64,000 nt of DNA from positions 62,001 through 126,000 of the forward strand of contig NZ_JAERRK010000018.1 in assembly GCF_016741775.1 (NCBI RefSeq). Reading direction: 5' to 3'. Numbering within the stretch: position 1 is the stretch's first letter; every line of letters starts with the position of its first letter. The DNA comes from Streptomyces actinomycinicus. GTDB taxonomy: Bacteria > Actinomycetota > Actinomycetes > Streptomycetales > Streptomycetaceae. A program made the position numbers and the translations under genes. Below are positions 1-8,456 of the stretch, one piece after another. The notes under the pieces were generated by a model. That model ran no database searches and was not told where the DNA came from. It saw nothing but the letters and a program-made list of their open reading frames with translations.

Positions 1-1
1 C

Positions 2-994
2 CCGGGCCAGGGCCACGGGGAGGCCCTGCACCGGGCCGTCCGCTCGGCCGAGGTCGCCGAGCAGGCCGGGCTGGACGCGGTGTGGCTGGCCGAGCACCAC
101 TTCGTGCCCTACGGCACGTGCCCGTCAGCGGCCACGCTGGCCGCACTGCTGCTCGGCCGCACCGAGCGCATCCGGGTCGGCACTGCGGTCAGCGTACTGC
201 CCACCGCGCACCCGGTCGCCCTCGGCGAGCAGGCCGCGCTGCTGCACCTGACGAGCGGCGGGCGGTTCACACTGGGCGTCGGGCGCGGCGGGCCCTGGGT
301 GGATCTGGAGGTGTTCGGCCGAGGCCTGGAGGCGTACGAACACGGGTTCCCGGAGTCGCTCGATCTGCTGCTGCGCTGGCTGCGCGAACCGTCGGTCGCG
401 GCCTCCGGGGAGCGGTACTCCTTCCGCGAGGTGCCCGTCGTGCCCCGCCCGTCGGAGGCCCTGACGGACACCCCCGGCCCAGAGGTCGTCCTCGCCTGCA
501 CCTCACCGGCGAGCGTTCGGCTGGCTGCCGAGCGCGGGCTGCCGATGCTGCTCGGCATGCACATCGGGGACGAGGAGAAGGCGGAGATGGTCGCCCTGTG
601 GCGCCGCTGCGCCCGCGCGGCGGGACGGCCGGCCGAGGAGATTGCGGGCGCCGGCCATGTCTCGGCCGGTGTCTGCCAGCTCGCAGACCGGCGCACGGAC
701 GCGGTGGAGACGCTGATGAAGGCGATGCCGGGCTGGCTCAGGCAAGGCCTCGACGCTCATGTGACGGTGGACGGGCGGGCCCGGTCGATGCGCGACCCGC
801 ACGCCTACACGGAGCTGCTCTGCGGACTGCACCCGGTGGGCACCCCGCGGCTCGCCGCCGACCGGCTCGCGGCCACCTCGGAGCGCACGGGCATCTCCCG
901 CTTCGCCCTCCTGACGGAGGGCTCGGGCGACCTCGCGGCGACGGAGGAGAACCTGCGGCGCCTGGGCGCCGAGGTGCTGCCCCAGCTGCGCTGA
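2..994 (+). CDS. LLM-class flavin-dependent oxidoreductase, 5' truncated
   Basis: The reading frame is open to the left window edge, so the N-terminus is missing. The visible part begins inside the first helices (GLDAVWLAEHHF), a signature of bacterial luciferase-like TIM-barrel proteins. It continues with the family blocks RIRVGTAVSVLPTAHP, TSGGRFTLGVGRGGP and a late SRFAL strand. Such enzymes use reduced flavin (FMNH2 or F420H2) to oxidise or reduce small organic substrates in the cytoplasm. The substrate cannot be read from sequence. It stands alone, and the next gene converges on it from the other strand. The family call is firm; the exact function is open. Confidence 0.85.
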   Translation, partial: PGQGHGEALHRAVRSAEVAEQAGLDAVWLAEHHFVPYGTCPSAATLAALLLGRTERIRVGTAVSVLPTAHPVALGEQAALLHLTSGGRFTLGVGRGGPWVDLEVFGRGLEAYEHGFPESLDLLLRWLREPSVAASGERYSFREVPVVPRPSEALTDTPGPEVVLACTSPASVRLAAERGLPMLLGMHIGDEEKAEMVALWRRCARAAGRPAEEIAGAGHVSAGVCQLADRRTDAVETLMKAMPGWLRQGLDAHVTVDGRARSMRDPHAYTELLCGLHPVGTPRLAADRLAATSERTGISRFALLTEGSGDLAATEENLRRLGAEVLPQLR

Positions 995-1109
995 CCCGCC
1001 CCGGCCTCGCGAGTCGCTCGGGGGCTTGCCGCCCCGGTACTGGATGCACCTCCCGCAGGTGGAGCGGCAAGCAGGCGGCTCACTGCCCCGGCCCGGCCGG
1101 AGCCTCGCC

Positions 1110-1502
1110 TCAGCAGTCCCGAAGCTCCGGCGACTGGTTCAGCAGCTGAGCACGCACCGAAGTGAAGCGGGCCAGCCTCTCGTCCGCCGAGGCGTCCAGT
1201 GGGAACACCGCCACGCGGTGGCAGTTCTGGAAGGCCAGCCGCACACCGAAGTGCCGCTGCAGCGCGCCGCGTATCGCGTCACTCGCGAGCGCACGCAGCA
1301 GCTGTCCGCGTGCCTGCTCGTCCGGCGGGGGCGTCTGGTTGTCGGCGAACGGGCCGCCGTCGACCTTCAGCTGGGCCACCAGGGAGCTGATCATCTCCCA
1401 TGCGTAGGGCAGGGAGGTCCGGACGCAGTCGACGAATGCTGCTTCGTCGACCTCGCCTCGCTCGGCCTGTTCGAGTAGGGCCGGTGAGACGTCGAGCGAC
1501 AT
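1110..1502 (-). CDS. Small conserved actinobacterial protein (SCO5389 family)
   Basis: A 130-residue cytoplasmic protein beginning MSLDVSPALLEQAERG. It has no membrane segment, signal peptide or catalytic motif that I can see. I chose the ATG at 1502 because GAGGAG lies five bases upstream. An in-frame upstream start would lengthen the protein but has no ribosome binding site. I recall a Streptomyces family named SCO5389 that always sits beside nucS, as here, divergently. The function is unknown. Conservation and position suggest a housekeeping role, but nothing in the sequence shows which. Confidence 0.8.
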   Translation of the reverse strand: MSLDVSPALLEQAERGEVDEAAFVDCVRTSLPYAWEMISSLVAQLKVDGGPFADNQTPPPDEQARGQLLRALASDAIRGALQRHFGVRLAFQNCHRVAVFPLDASADERLARFTSVRAQLLNQSPELRDC

Positions 1503-1778
1503 GGGTTCTCCTCTCGCACCCCCAGCGAGCAGGGGTTGCCGGACAGATGAGGGAGTTCGCGATTTCGAACACGCTGAGTACATGAGCCGCAACCTCCCGT
1601 TCTCTACGGTAGGCAACGGTCGGTGACCACACCAGCAGATTGCGTATATGGAACGGTCCGCTCATGCTCACTATCGGCCAGGGATGAACAAGAGTTTCCA
1701 GGGACAATTGGTGCGATTCACAGGCAGCGGGATGGGCGGATCGCGTGCACGGGCGCGCGTCGAGTAGCGTTGCCGACC

Positions 1779-2450
1779 ATGCGTCTCGTCATTGCCCGGT
1801 GCTCGGTCGACTACGCCGGCCGGCTCACCGCCCACCTGCCCTCGGCGCCCCGACTGATCCTGGTCAAGGCGGACGGCAGCGTCTCCATCCACGCCGACGA
1901 CCGGGCCTACAAGCCGCTCAACTGGATGTCGCCGCCCTGCACGCTGAAGGAGGGCGCCGGCGAGGACGAGGGCGTGTGGACCGTCGTCAACAGGGCGGGC
2001 GAGAAACTGATCATCACGATGGAGGAGATCCTCCACGATTCCTCGCACGAACTCGGTGTGGATCCGGGCCTGATCAAGGACGGCGTGGAAGCGCACCTCC
2101 AGGAACTGCTCGCCGACCGCATCGAGACGCTGGGCGAGGGCTACACCCTCATCCGCCGCGAGTACATGACCGCGATCGGCCCGGTGGACATCCTGTGCCG
2201 GGACTCCGCGGGCCAGACGGTCGCGGTGGAGATCAAGCGCCGCGGTGAGATCGACGGCGTGGAACAACTCACTCGCTACCTCGAGCTGTTGAACCGCGAC
2301 CCGCACCTGGCCCCGGTCCGCGGCATCTTCGCCGCCCAGGAGATCAAGCCCCAGGCCCGCGTCCTCGCCACCGACCGCGGCATCAACTGCCAGATCCTGG
2401 ACTACGACGCCATGCGGGGCATCGAGGACGACAAGCTCAGGCTCTTCTGA
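1779..2450 (+). CDS. nucS: Endonuclease NucS (non-canonical mismatch repair)
   Basis: A 223-residue protein starting MRLVIARCSVDYAGRL, the normal length and start for actinobacterial NucS. It has an N-terminal DNA-binding half and a C-terminal RecB-like nuclease half with the pattern GPVDILCRD...VAVEIKRR (catalytic Asp and Glu-x-Lys). It ends in DDKLRLF, a peptide resembling the beta-clamp-binding motif known for this family. NucS cuts both strands at mismatches and replaces MutS/MutL in Actinobacteria. The ATG at 1779 has no Shine-Dalgarno sequence. A TAGCGT hexamer (1765-1770) ends eight bases upstream, so the message may be leaderless. An upstream in-frame start at 1623 would add 52 residues that do not look like NucS. 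Confidence 0.95.
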   Translation: MRLVIARCSVDYAGRLTAHLPSAPRLILVKADGSVSIHADDRAYKPLNWMSPPCTLKEGAGEDEGVWTVVNRAGEKLIITMEEILHDSSHELGVDPGLIKDGVEAHLQELLADRIETLGEGYTLIRREYMTAIGPVDILCRDSAGQTVAVEIKRRGEIDGVEQLTRYLELLNRDPHLAPVRGIFAAQEIKPQARVLATDRGINCQILDYDAMRGIEDDKLRLF

Positions 2451-2492
2451 CCCACCACCGCCACCTGCGCCGGCCCACCTCTCCCGGGCGGG

Positions 2493-5090
2493 TCACATCA
2501 GGGGCGCGGTCGACCCCGGCGCGCTCTGCGGCGCCGAGGCGCTGCTCGACGTGCCGCCGGCGGAGCCGGTCGTGCCGGCGGAGCCGGTCGTGCCGGCGTC
2601 CGTGCCGCCCGTCGTCGTTCCGCCGGTGGTCGTGCCGCCGGTGGTGTCGCCCGTCGTGCCACCCGTGGTGCCGTCCGTGGAACCGCCCGTCGTGCCGCCG
2701 GTCGAGCCGCCGGAGCCGGTGCCGCCGGTCGTCGTGCCGCCCGTGGTGCCGCCCGTCGTACCGCCGGTGCCGGTGCCTCCGGTGGAGCCGCCCGTCGTAC
2801 CGCCGCCGGTGGAGCCGCCCGTGGAACCGCCGGTCGAGCCGCCGCCGGAGGTTCCCGAAGAACCCGACGGCTTGGGCGTCTTGGACGGGGAGTGCGAGGG
2901 CGTGCCGGAGCCGGACGGCTGGGCGCTCTCGGAGGGGTGACCCGTGTTCGCCGGCGGTGCCGGGTCGTCCGCCGTGCCGTACGTGCCGTCCGGCCCCGGT
3001 GACGTCGGCCGGCCGGTGACCGTGCCGGTGCCGCCGTCCCCGTCGCCCTGCGTCGGGTCCGCGCCCAGGCCCCCGCCGTCGATCCCCTGGCCGGCGGTCG
3101 GGTTGACGTCGACCTTGCCGGCCGGGTCCCGGTCGCCGTCCGGGTCGGACGTCATGCCGAGCGCGACGACCGTGCCGAGCACGGCGGCGAGCAGCGCCCC
3201 GGCCCCGGCCGCCACCATGTTGCGGCGGGCCAGGCGCCGGAAGCCGCCCTCCTGGGCCGCGGGGCGCGGCAGCTGCTGGGTGACCAGGGTGTCGGCCGCA
3301 GCGCCGTACGGCGGCGTCGGCACCTCGTGCCGGGTCTCGGGCCGCTCCTCCCCGGCGGGCGGCAGCGCCGGCAGACCCGGTGTCTCGCCGGCCCGGTCGG
3401 CGAGCAGGGCCAGGGCCCGGCGGCCGGCGACCGTCCCCCGCTTGTCGGCGAGGGCGGCCCGCAGCCCGCTCGACGCCTCCAGTTCGGCGCGGGCCCGGTC
3501 GAAGTGACCGCCGCAGAGCGCGAGGATGCCCAGCTCGTGGTGGAAATAGGCTTGTTCGGGCACCTCGCCGGCCAGCCGGGTGGCCTCCGCACCGGAGCGC
3601 AGGGCCCGTTCCCAGGCGTTCCACTGGAGTCCGGCGGCGAAGGCGGGCGCGGCGGTGCGGGCGAGCCGTACGGCCGTGCTCTCCTCGTCCTCGGCGGCCG
3701 GGGTGGTCTGCGGTACGGCGGCGGAGAGCGCGGCCAGCAGCGCGTCGGCCTCGGCGCACACCCGTTCCGGGGTGACCGAGGGGTGGCCGGCCCACCAGGC
3801 GTAGTGCTGGGCGGCGGTGAGGGCCCGGTCGGAGGCGTCTTCGGCGTACCCGGCGGCCTCCAGCTGGGCCTGCACGCCCGCCGCGAGGCGGTAGCGGGAG
3901 CCCACGGGCGAGACCAGTCCGCAGCCGGCCAGCTCGCCGAGGGCGGCGTCGGCGTGGGTGTCGCCGACCAGGGCGGGCAGATGGGCCTGGTGGGGTATCT
4001 CGCCGCCGAGGGCGACCGCGAAGCGGAGGGCGGCCCGGGCGGAGGCGCTGAGCCGGGAGGCGAGCAGCGGGGCGGGGGCCGCGGCCTCGCCGAGGGAGGG
4101 CAGCGGGAGGTCCTGCTCCAGGTCGACGGGCATGTCCTCCGGGTGGCGTACGTCCTCGAAGACGCCGTACTCGTCCACCGCGCCGGTGCTGGCCCGCAGC
4201 TCGTCCCGCTGCCGGAGCAGGGCCCCGGCCTGGACGAACCGCAACGGCAGCCCCTCGGACTCGAACCAGAGGTCGCCGGCCCAGTTGGCCTCGTCCTCGG
4301 TCAGTACCCGGCCGACGGTCCGCTCCAGGATCTCCACGCCGGCGGCGCGGTCGAGGCCGGCCAGGAAGACCTCCTCCACCTGCGACTCGGCGGAGGGCGC
4401 GGGCACGTCGGGGGTGGCGCCGAAGAGGAACGCGCACTCGGGGGTGGCGTCGAGGAGTTCGTCGAGGGGGCCGCCCCCGAACCCGAGGTCGTCCAGGACG
4501 ACGACGGCACCGATCTCGCGGACGCCGGCGAGCAGTTCGTCCGGGCCGGGGCGGTGGCGGGGGGCGTCGTGGACGGCGTGGAACAGGTCGTGCAGCACGT
4601 CGGCGGCCGTGCGGTGGAGGCCGTTCAGGCGCACCACTCCGTCGGGGGCCAGATCCAGGCAGTCCTCGGCGACCAGGTCGAGCAGGGCGGTGCGGCCGGA
4701 GCCGGCCGGGCCGGTGAGGCGGACGGAACGGCCGCGGGCGAGGAGACGGACCAGGCGTTCGCGTTCGTCCTGGCGTTCCAGCAGGGAGACCGGGGGCTGG
4801 GCGGGGCCGGGCGGTACCGGCGGCCGGACGGCACGTTCCCGTTCGGCGCGCTCGTCGGCGGTGCGCTTGCGGGGTTCGCCGGGGCGGTCGGCGGGCGGGC
4901 AGGGTTCTATCTCGCTGCCGTCGACCGGGTTGACGGTCAGCTGGAGGTCACCCGTGACGAGCTGGACGATCCGGGCGGGCGTGGGCGCGCCCGGGGCGAA
5001 GTCGGCGGTGAGGGATTCCCGGGGCGGGCGGCGGCTGTGCGCCGGTTCCTGCTCCTCGGGTCCCGGGTTGATCGGGTCCATTGGGTTCAT
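2493..5090 (-). CDS. Membrane-anchored P-loop ATP-binding protein with Thr/Gly-rich tail
   Basis: An 865-residue protein counted from the ATG at 5090, which is preceded by GAGG. Residues 127-134 read GPAGSGRT (Walker A). A Walker B-like VVVLDDL lies near 195. The helical middle region resembles STAND/NB-ARC-type regulators. One transmembrane segment (about 625-646, VAAGAGALLAAVLG) separates this cytoplasmic part from a probably extracytoplasmic tail. The tail is rich in Pro and Ser, then becomes dozens of TGG and STGG repeats (about 760-845). I recall a homologue annotated as ATP/GTP-binding protein next to nucS in S. coelicolor. No substrate or partner can be inferred. The long antisense frames here are shadows of this GC-rich gene. 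Confidence 0.8.
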   Translation of the reverse strand: MNPMDPINPGPEEQEPAHSRRPPRESLTADFAPGAPTPARIVQLVTGDLQLTVNPVDGSEIEPCPPADRPGEPRKRTADERAERERAVRPPVPPGPAQPPVSLLERQDERERLVRLLARGRSVRLTGPAGSGRTALLDLVAEDCLDLAPDGVVRLNGLHRTAADVLHDLFHAVHDAPRHRPGPDELLAGVREIGAVVVLDDLGFGGGPLDELLDATPECAFLFGATPDVPAPSAESQVEEVFLAGLDRAAGVEILERTVGRVLTEDEANWAGDLWFESEGLPLRFVQAGALLRQRDELRASTGAVDEYGVFEDVRHPEDMPVDLEQDLPLPSLGEAAAPAPLLASRLSASARAALRFAVALGGEIPHQAHLPALVGDTHADAALGELAGCGLVSPVGSRYRLAAGVQAQLEAAGYAEDASDRALTAAQHYAWWAGHPSVTPERVCAEADALLAALSAAVPQTTPAAEDEESTAVRLARTAAPAFAAGLQWNAWERALRSGAEATRLAGEVPEQAYFHHELGILALCGGHFDRARAELEASSGLRAALADKRGTVAGRRALALLADRAGETPGLPALPPAGEERPETRHEVPTPPYGAAADTLVTQQLPRPAAQEGGFRRLARRNMVAAGAGALLAAVLGTVVALGMTSDPDGDRDPAGKVDVNPTAGQGIDGGGLGADPTQGDGDGGTGTVTGRPTSPGPDGTYGTADDPAPPANTGHPSESAQPSGSGTPSHSPSKTPKPSGSSGTSGGGSTGGSTGGSTGGGTTGGSTGGTGTGGTTGGTTGGTTTGGTGSGGSTGGTTGGSTDGTTGGTTGDTTGGTTTGGTTTGGTDAGTTGSAGTTGSAGGTSSSASAPQSAPGSTAPLM

Positions 5091-5436
5091 GCCCCTCAAA
5101 AGCGTCGTGTGCCCGCGATTCCGGCCCTCCCGGCCTTGTCGCACACCGCGCTGTCGCTTCTGGTCCGGGCCCGCTCGGTCGAGGGTCGCGAGGGAGCGGG
5201 CGACCGAACACTAAACCTTCGCCGGCTGATTCCGACAGGGTGGGGTGCCGTGCGGTCCGAGTCGTCACGGTCCGTCGAGGATCGCCTCCGGCGGGTGGTT
5301 CGGCGGCTGCGCCCGGATCTGCCCCCTCACCCGGTTCAACCTGTTCGCGCTACACCCCGTACGCCCTCACACGTGTACGCGCCTGACCCTCATCCGCACC
5401 TCACACGTCTGCGCGGGCCTCTCCCCCGTTCGCGCC
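5091..5436. other. Intergenic region, no gene seen
   Basis: A 346-bp gap holding the promoter region of the minus-strand ATP-binding gene. The only structure I see is three copies of CCTCACACG (starting at 5365, 5399 and 5435), the last of which runs into the end of the STAS gene. Confidence 0.5.
5208..5237 (-). promoter_or_regulatory. Possible promoter of the P-loop membrane protein gene
   Basis: On the minus strand, TGTCGG (5237-5232) and TAGTGT (5213-5208) are separated by 18 bp and would give a leader of roughly 115 nt. The -35 match is weak, so this is a suggestion only. Confidence 0.3.
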
Positions 5437-5760
5437 TCACACGCGGGGCAGTGACTCCACTCCGATGCCGCCCTCGATGGCGAGGATGCGGTGCAGCCGG
5501 GTGGCCACCAGCAGCCGCTGCATCTGCGGTGGTACGCCCCGCAGTACGAGTCGGCGCCCGCAGCGGCCGGCCCGCCGGTGGGCGCCCATGATCACCCCGA
5601 GTCCGGTGGCGTCCCAGGAGTCCAGTTCGGACAGGTCGAGCACCAGGTCGCCGACTCCGGTGTCGACGGCCGAGTGCAGAGCCGTACGGGCGTCCGCCGC
5701 GCTGCGGACGTCGAGGCGGCCCCCGACGACCAGCTCGGCGTGGTCGCCCCTGATGTGCAT
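5437..5760 (-). CDS. STAS-domain anti-sigma factor antagonist
   Basis: A 107-residue single-domain STAS protein of the SpoIIAA/RsbV type. The core reads LVLDLSELDSWDATGLGVIMGAHRR. Such proteins bind anti-sigma kinases of the RsbW type and free a sigma factor. The start at 5760 is chosen because GGGGAG lies six bases upstream. The usual phosphorylation site is Asp-Ser-Ser/Thr-Gly-Leu-Gly. Here it reads D50-A51-T52-G, so the Ser that partner kinases phosphorylate is replaced by Ala. The protein may therefore be locked in the active form, use Thr52, or be regulated without phosphorylation. No kinase or sigma gene is adjacent. Confidence 0.88.
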   Translation of the reverse strand: MHIRGDHAELVVGGRLDVRSAADARTALHSAVDTGVGDLVLDLSELDSWDATGLGVIMGAHRRAGRCGRRLVLRGVPPQMQRLLVATRLHRILAIEGGIGVESLPRV

Positions 5761-5918
5761 GATCGCTCCCCGTTGAGTGCGGTTGGCGTACTCCGTGACG
5801 GTGCTGTGCAACGTCTGACTGTGCGAGTGGCGGTGCGGTTGCTGCTTGTAAGCGAACCGATACCGAATTCACCCCCGGGAGTGACGCTCCCGGGGCTGTC
5901 GTGCGCGGGCGGGTTGAC

Positions 5919-6767
5919 TCAGTACGTGTAGAAGCCCTGCCCGCTCTTGCGACCGATGTCACCGGCGTCCACCATCCGGCGCATCAGCTCCGGCGGGGCG
6001 AACTTCTCGTCCTGGCACTCGGTGTAGATGTTGCCGGTGGCGTGCAGCAGGATGTCCACGCCGGTGAGGTCGGCGGTGGCGAGCGGGCCCATGGCGTGGC
6101 CGAAGCCCAGCTTGCAGGCGAGGTCGATGTCCTCGGCGGTGGCGACGCCGGACTCGTAGAGCTTGGTCGCCTCGACCACGAGGGCGGAGATGAGCCGGGT
6201 GGTGACGAAGCCGGCCACGTCCCGGTTGACGACGATGCAGGTCTTGCCGACGGACTCGGCGAACTCCCGTGCGGTGGCCAGGGTTTCGTCGCTGGTCTTG
6301 TAGCCGCGGACCAGCTCGACGAGCTGCATCATCGGCACCGGCGAGAAGAAGTGCACGCCGACGACCCGCTCAGGGTGCTCGGTGGCCGCCGCGATCTTGG
6401 TGATCGGGATGGCGGAGGTGTTGGAGGCGAGCACGGCGTCCTCGCGGACGATCTTGTCGAGCGCGCGGAAGATCTCGTGCTTGACCTCGAGCTTCTCGAA
6501 GACGGCCTCCACCACGACGTCCGCCTCGGCGGCGGCGTCCAGGTCGGTGGTGGGGGTGATGCGCGCGAGGGCCGCCTCGGCGTCCTCGGCGGCCAGCTTG
6601 CCCTTGCCGACGAACTTGTCGTAGGAGGCCTCGATGCCGTCGGTGCCGCGCTTCAGTGCCTCGTCGGTGACGTCCCGCAGGACGACGTCCCAGCCCGCCT
6701 GCGCGGCGACCTGAGCGATGCCGGAACCCATGAGACCGGCCCCGATGACGGCGAGCTTCCGTGCCAC
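5919..6767 (-). CDS. 3-hydroxybutyryl-CoA dehydrogenase
   Basis: A 282-residue enzyme, the typical monofunctional length. It opens with the NAD-binding Rossmann motif GAGLMGSGIAQVAAQAG. It also contains the HFFSPVPMMQLVELV segment carrying the catalytic His and the VNRDVAGFVTTRL block, both diagnostic of this family. It interconverts (S)-3-hydroxybutyryl-CoA and acetoacetyl-CoA, feeding polyhydroxybutyrate, ethylmalonyl-CoA or fatty acid metabolism in the cytoplasm. The downstream STAS gene lies about 160 bp away, so co-transcription is uncertain. The start ATG at 6767 matches the family N-terminus (MARKLAVIGAG). Confidence 0.95.
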   Translation of the reverse strand: MARKLAVIGAGLMGSGIAQVAAQAGWDVVLRDVTDEALKRGTDGIEASYDKFVGKGKLAAEDAEAALARITPTTDLDAAAEADVVVEAVFEKLEVKHEIFRALDKIVREDAVLASNTSAIPITKIAAATEHPERVVGVHFFSPVPMMQLVELVRGYKTSDETLATAREFAESVGKTCIVVNRDVAGFVTTRLISALVVEATKLYESGVATAEDIDLACKLGFGHAMGPLATADLTGVDILLHATGNIYTECQDEKFAPPELMRRMVDAGDIGRKSGQGFYTY

Positions 6768-6915
6768 TCCGACTCCCTATGAACGTGGTGAAGGTCTGCC
6801 TCTCCTCGGCGGACCATAGCGCTCGCGCGACGACTTGAGGACGGTAAGTAATGCGTGTCACTGTCTCAGGGGGTGAGACCCCGGTCACGTCTCATTTGAC
6901 GGACTTGGTACCCGC

Positions 6916-7557
6916 TCAGTCCCCCTGCCGGACGGCGTAGTTGAGCACCTTCTCGCTCAACAGGTCCTCGACGCCGTCCAGGAGGACAAGTACCTCTCGT
7001 GACACTTCGGCCGGTTTGCGCCCGTCGAGCATCCGGCGGCCGATGGCGACGAAAACGGTCTGGTGGATCCAGCAGATCTGACCCGCCATCAGATCGGGCA
7101 GCGGGTCGGCGTCGGCGGCGCCGGTCTCGTCGCGCAGGGCCGCCTCCAGGCTGTCGTGGATCTCCTGCTGCAGGCTCCACAGGCGGGAGCGCAGCGGCGG
7201 GGCCTCGTGGATGACGCGCATGAAGCGGTCGTAGCCCTCCATCAGGCCGACGCGGGGCGAGACGGCCTCGACCTCCTCGCGCAGTTCCCGCAGTACGGCC
7301 CGGGCGGCGGACTCGCCCGCGTCCCGGCCGCGCACCCAGCGGGCGAGCCGGTCGACGACCCCGGCGGAGCGGTCGAAGAAGAGGTCCTCCTTGGCCGGGA
7401 AGTAGTTGTAGACGGTGTTCACGGAGACGTCGGCGGCCTCCGCCACGTCCGCCATGGTCACCGCCATGAAGCCGCGTTCCAGGAACAGTCCCGTGGCGAT
7501 GTCCGAGATGCGCTGCCTGGTCTCGCGCTTCTTCCGCTCCCTGAGCCCCTCTGCCAT
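6916..7557 (-). CDS. TetR-family transcriptional regulator
   Basis: A 213-residue protein. The N-terminal helix-turn-helix runs over about residues 7-55 (RQRISDIATGLFLERGF then VSVNTVYNYFPAKEDLF), and a variable ligand-binding C-terminal domain follows. The start at 7557 gives MAEGLRERKKRETRQ; longer frames run into the divergent promoter region. It faces an ABC-2 exporter gene pair across an 87-bp intergenic region with direct repeats. By the usual logic of such pairs it represses the exporter and itself until an unknown ligand binds. Confidence 0.92.
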   Translation of the reverse strand: MAEGLRERKKRETRQRISDIATGLFLERGFMAVTMADVAEAADVSVNTVYNYFPAKEDLFFDRSAGVVDRLARWVRGRDAGESAARAVLRELREEVEAVSPRVGLMEGYDRFMRVIHEAPPLRSRLWSLQQEIHDSLEAALRDETGAADADPLPDLMAGQICWIHQTVFVAIGRRMLDGRKPAEVSREVLVLLDGVEDLLSEKVLNYAVRQGD

Positions 7558-7594
7558 GCGGCCATCGTAGGCCGCCCGCAAAAATGGGACCTCA

Positions 7595-7624
7595 CAAAAC
7601 TTGGAGGCATTGCAAAATTTGAGG
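7595..7624. promoter_or_regulatory. Candidate TetR operator: AT-rich direct repeats
   Basis: Two related blocks, CAAAACTTGGAGG (7595-7607) and CAAAATTTGAGG (7613-7624), sit 18 bp apart in the gap between the divergent tetR and ABC genes. They stand out from the GC-rich background. Position and repetition suggest an operator; this has not been tested. Confidence 0.45.
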
Positions 7625-7644
7625 GACTCTGTTTTTCTGGGCGC

Positions 7645-8430
7645 ATGCCAGCAGTCATCAGTACGGCGGGCCTCGCCCGCACCTTCCGGACGAAGAACGG
7701 CCCCGTCGACGCCGTCCGCTGCGTCGACCTCACCGTCCAGGCGAGCGAGATCCTCGGCTTTCTCGGACCCAACGGCGCGGGCAAGACCACCACCCTGCGC
7801 ATGCTCACCACCCTGCTGAGGCCGACCGGCGGCGCGGCCACCGTCGCCGGGTGCGACCTGGCGACGGATCCGGCCGGGGTGCGCCGCGCCAGCGGCTACG
7901 TCGCACAGTCCGGCGGGGTCGACCCGCAGATCACCGTCATGGAGGAACTGGTCACCCAGGGCCGGATGTACCGGCTGCCGAAGGCGCGGGCGGTCGCCCG
8001 CGCCGAGGAACTGGCCGCGGACCTGGATCTCACCGGCTTCCTCGGCCGGAAGACCGGCGCGCTCTCCGGCGGCCAGCGACGGCGCCTGGACATCGCGATG
8101 GCGCTCACCCACCGCCCGGAGGTGCTGTTCCTGGACGAGCCGACGACCGGCCTCGACCCCGGCAGCCGTGCCGACCTGTGGGCGCTGGTCCGGCGGCTGC
8201 GCGACGAGCACGGCACGACCGTCTTCCTGACCACCCACTACCTGGACGAGGCGGACGCCCTCGCCGACCGGCTGGTGATCGTGGACGCCGGCACGGTCGC
8301 CGCGGAGGGCACCCCGGGCGCACTCAAACTGCGCTACGGCGGCTCGCTCGACGCCACGCTCCAGGACACCTTCCTCGCCGTCACCGGCCGCCGCCCCGCC
8401 CCGGCCGACTCCGCCCCCGTGGCCGTCTAG
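7645..8430 (+). CDS. ABC transporter ATP-binding protein (DrrA-like)
   Basis: A 261-residue nucleotide-binding subunit. It has Walker A (GPNGAGKTTTLRML), the Q-loop region (YVAQSGGVDPQITV), the ABC signature (LSGGQRRRLDIAMAL), Walker B (VLFLDEPTTGLDP) and the His switch (TTHYLDEAD). This DrrA subclass powers ABC-2 exporters of drugs, lipids or polyketides. The ATG at 7645 has no convincing ribosome binding site, so a short-leader or leaderless transcript is possible. The permease gene follows 26 bp downstream. Confidence 0.94.
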   Translation: MPAVISTAGLARTFRTKNGPVDAVRCVDLTVQASEILGFLGPNGAGKTTTLRMLTTLLRPTGGAATVAGCDLATDPAGVRRASGYVAQSGGVDPQITVMEELVTQGRMYRLPKARAVARAEELAADLDLTGFLGRKTGALSGGQRRRLDIAMALTHRPEVLFLDEPTTGLDPGSRADLWALVRRLRDEHGTTVFLTTHYLDEADALADRLVIVDAGTVAAEGTPGALKLRYGGSLDATLQDTFLAVTGRRPAPADSAPVAV

Positions 8431-8456
8431 GCCGTACCGGACGTACAGGAACCCCG

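Noticed and set aside
3327..5591. A 754-codon plus-strand frame opposite the P-loop membrane protein gene
   Set aside because: It is low-complexity Gly/Ala/Arg, without ribosome binding site or known motif. The minus-strand gene explains the region.
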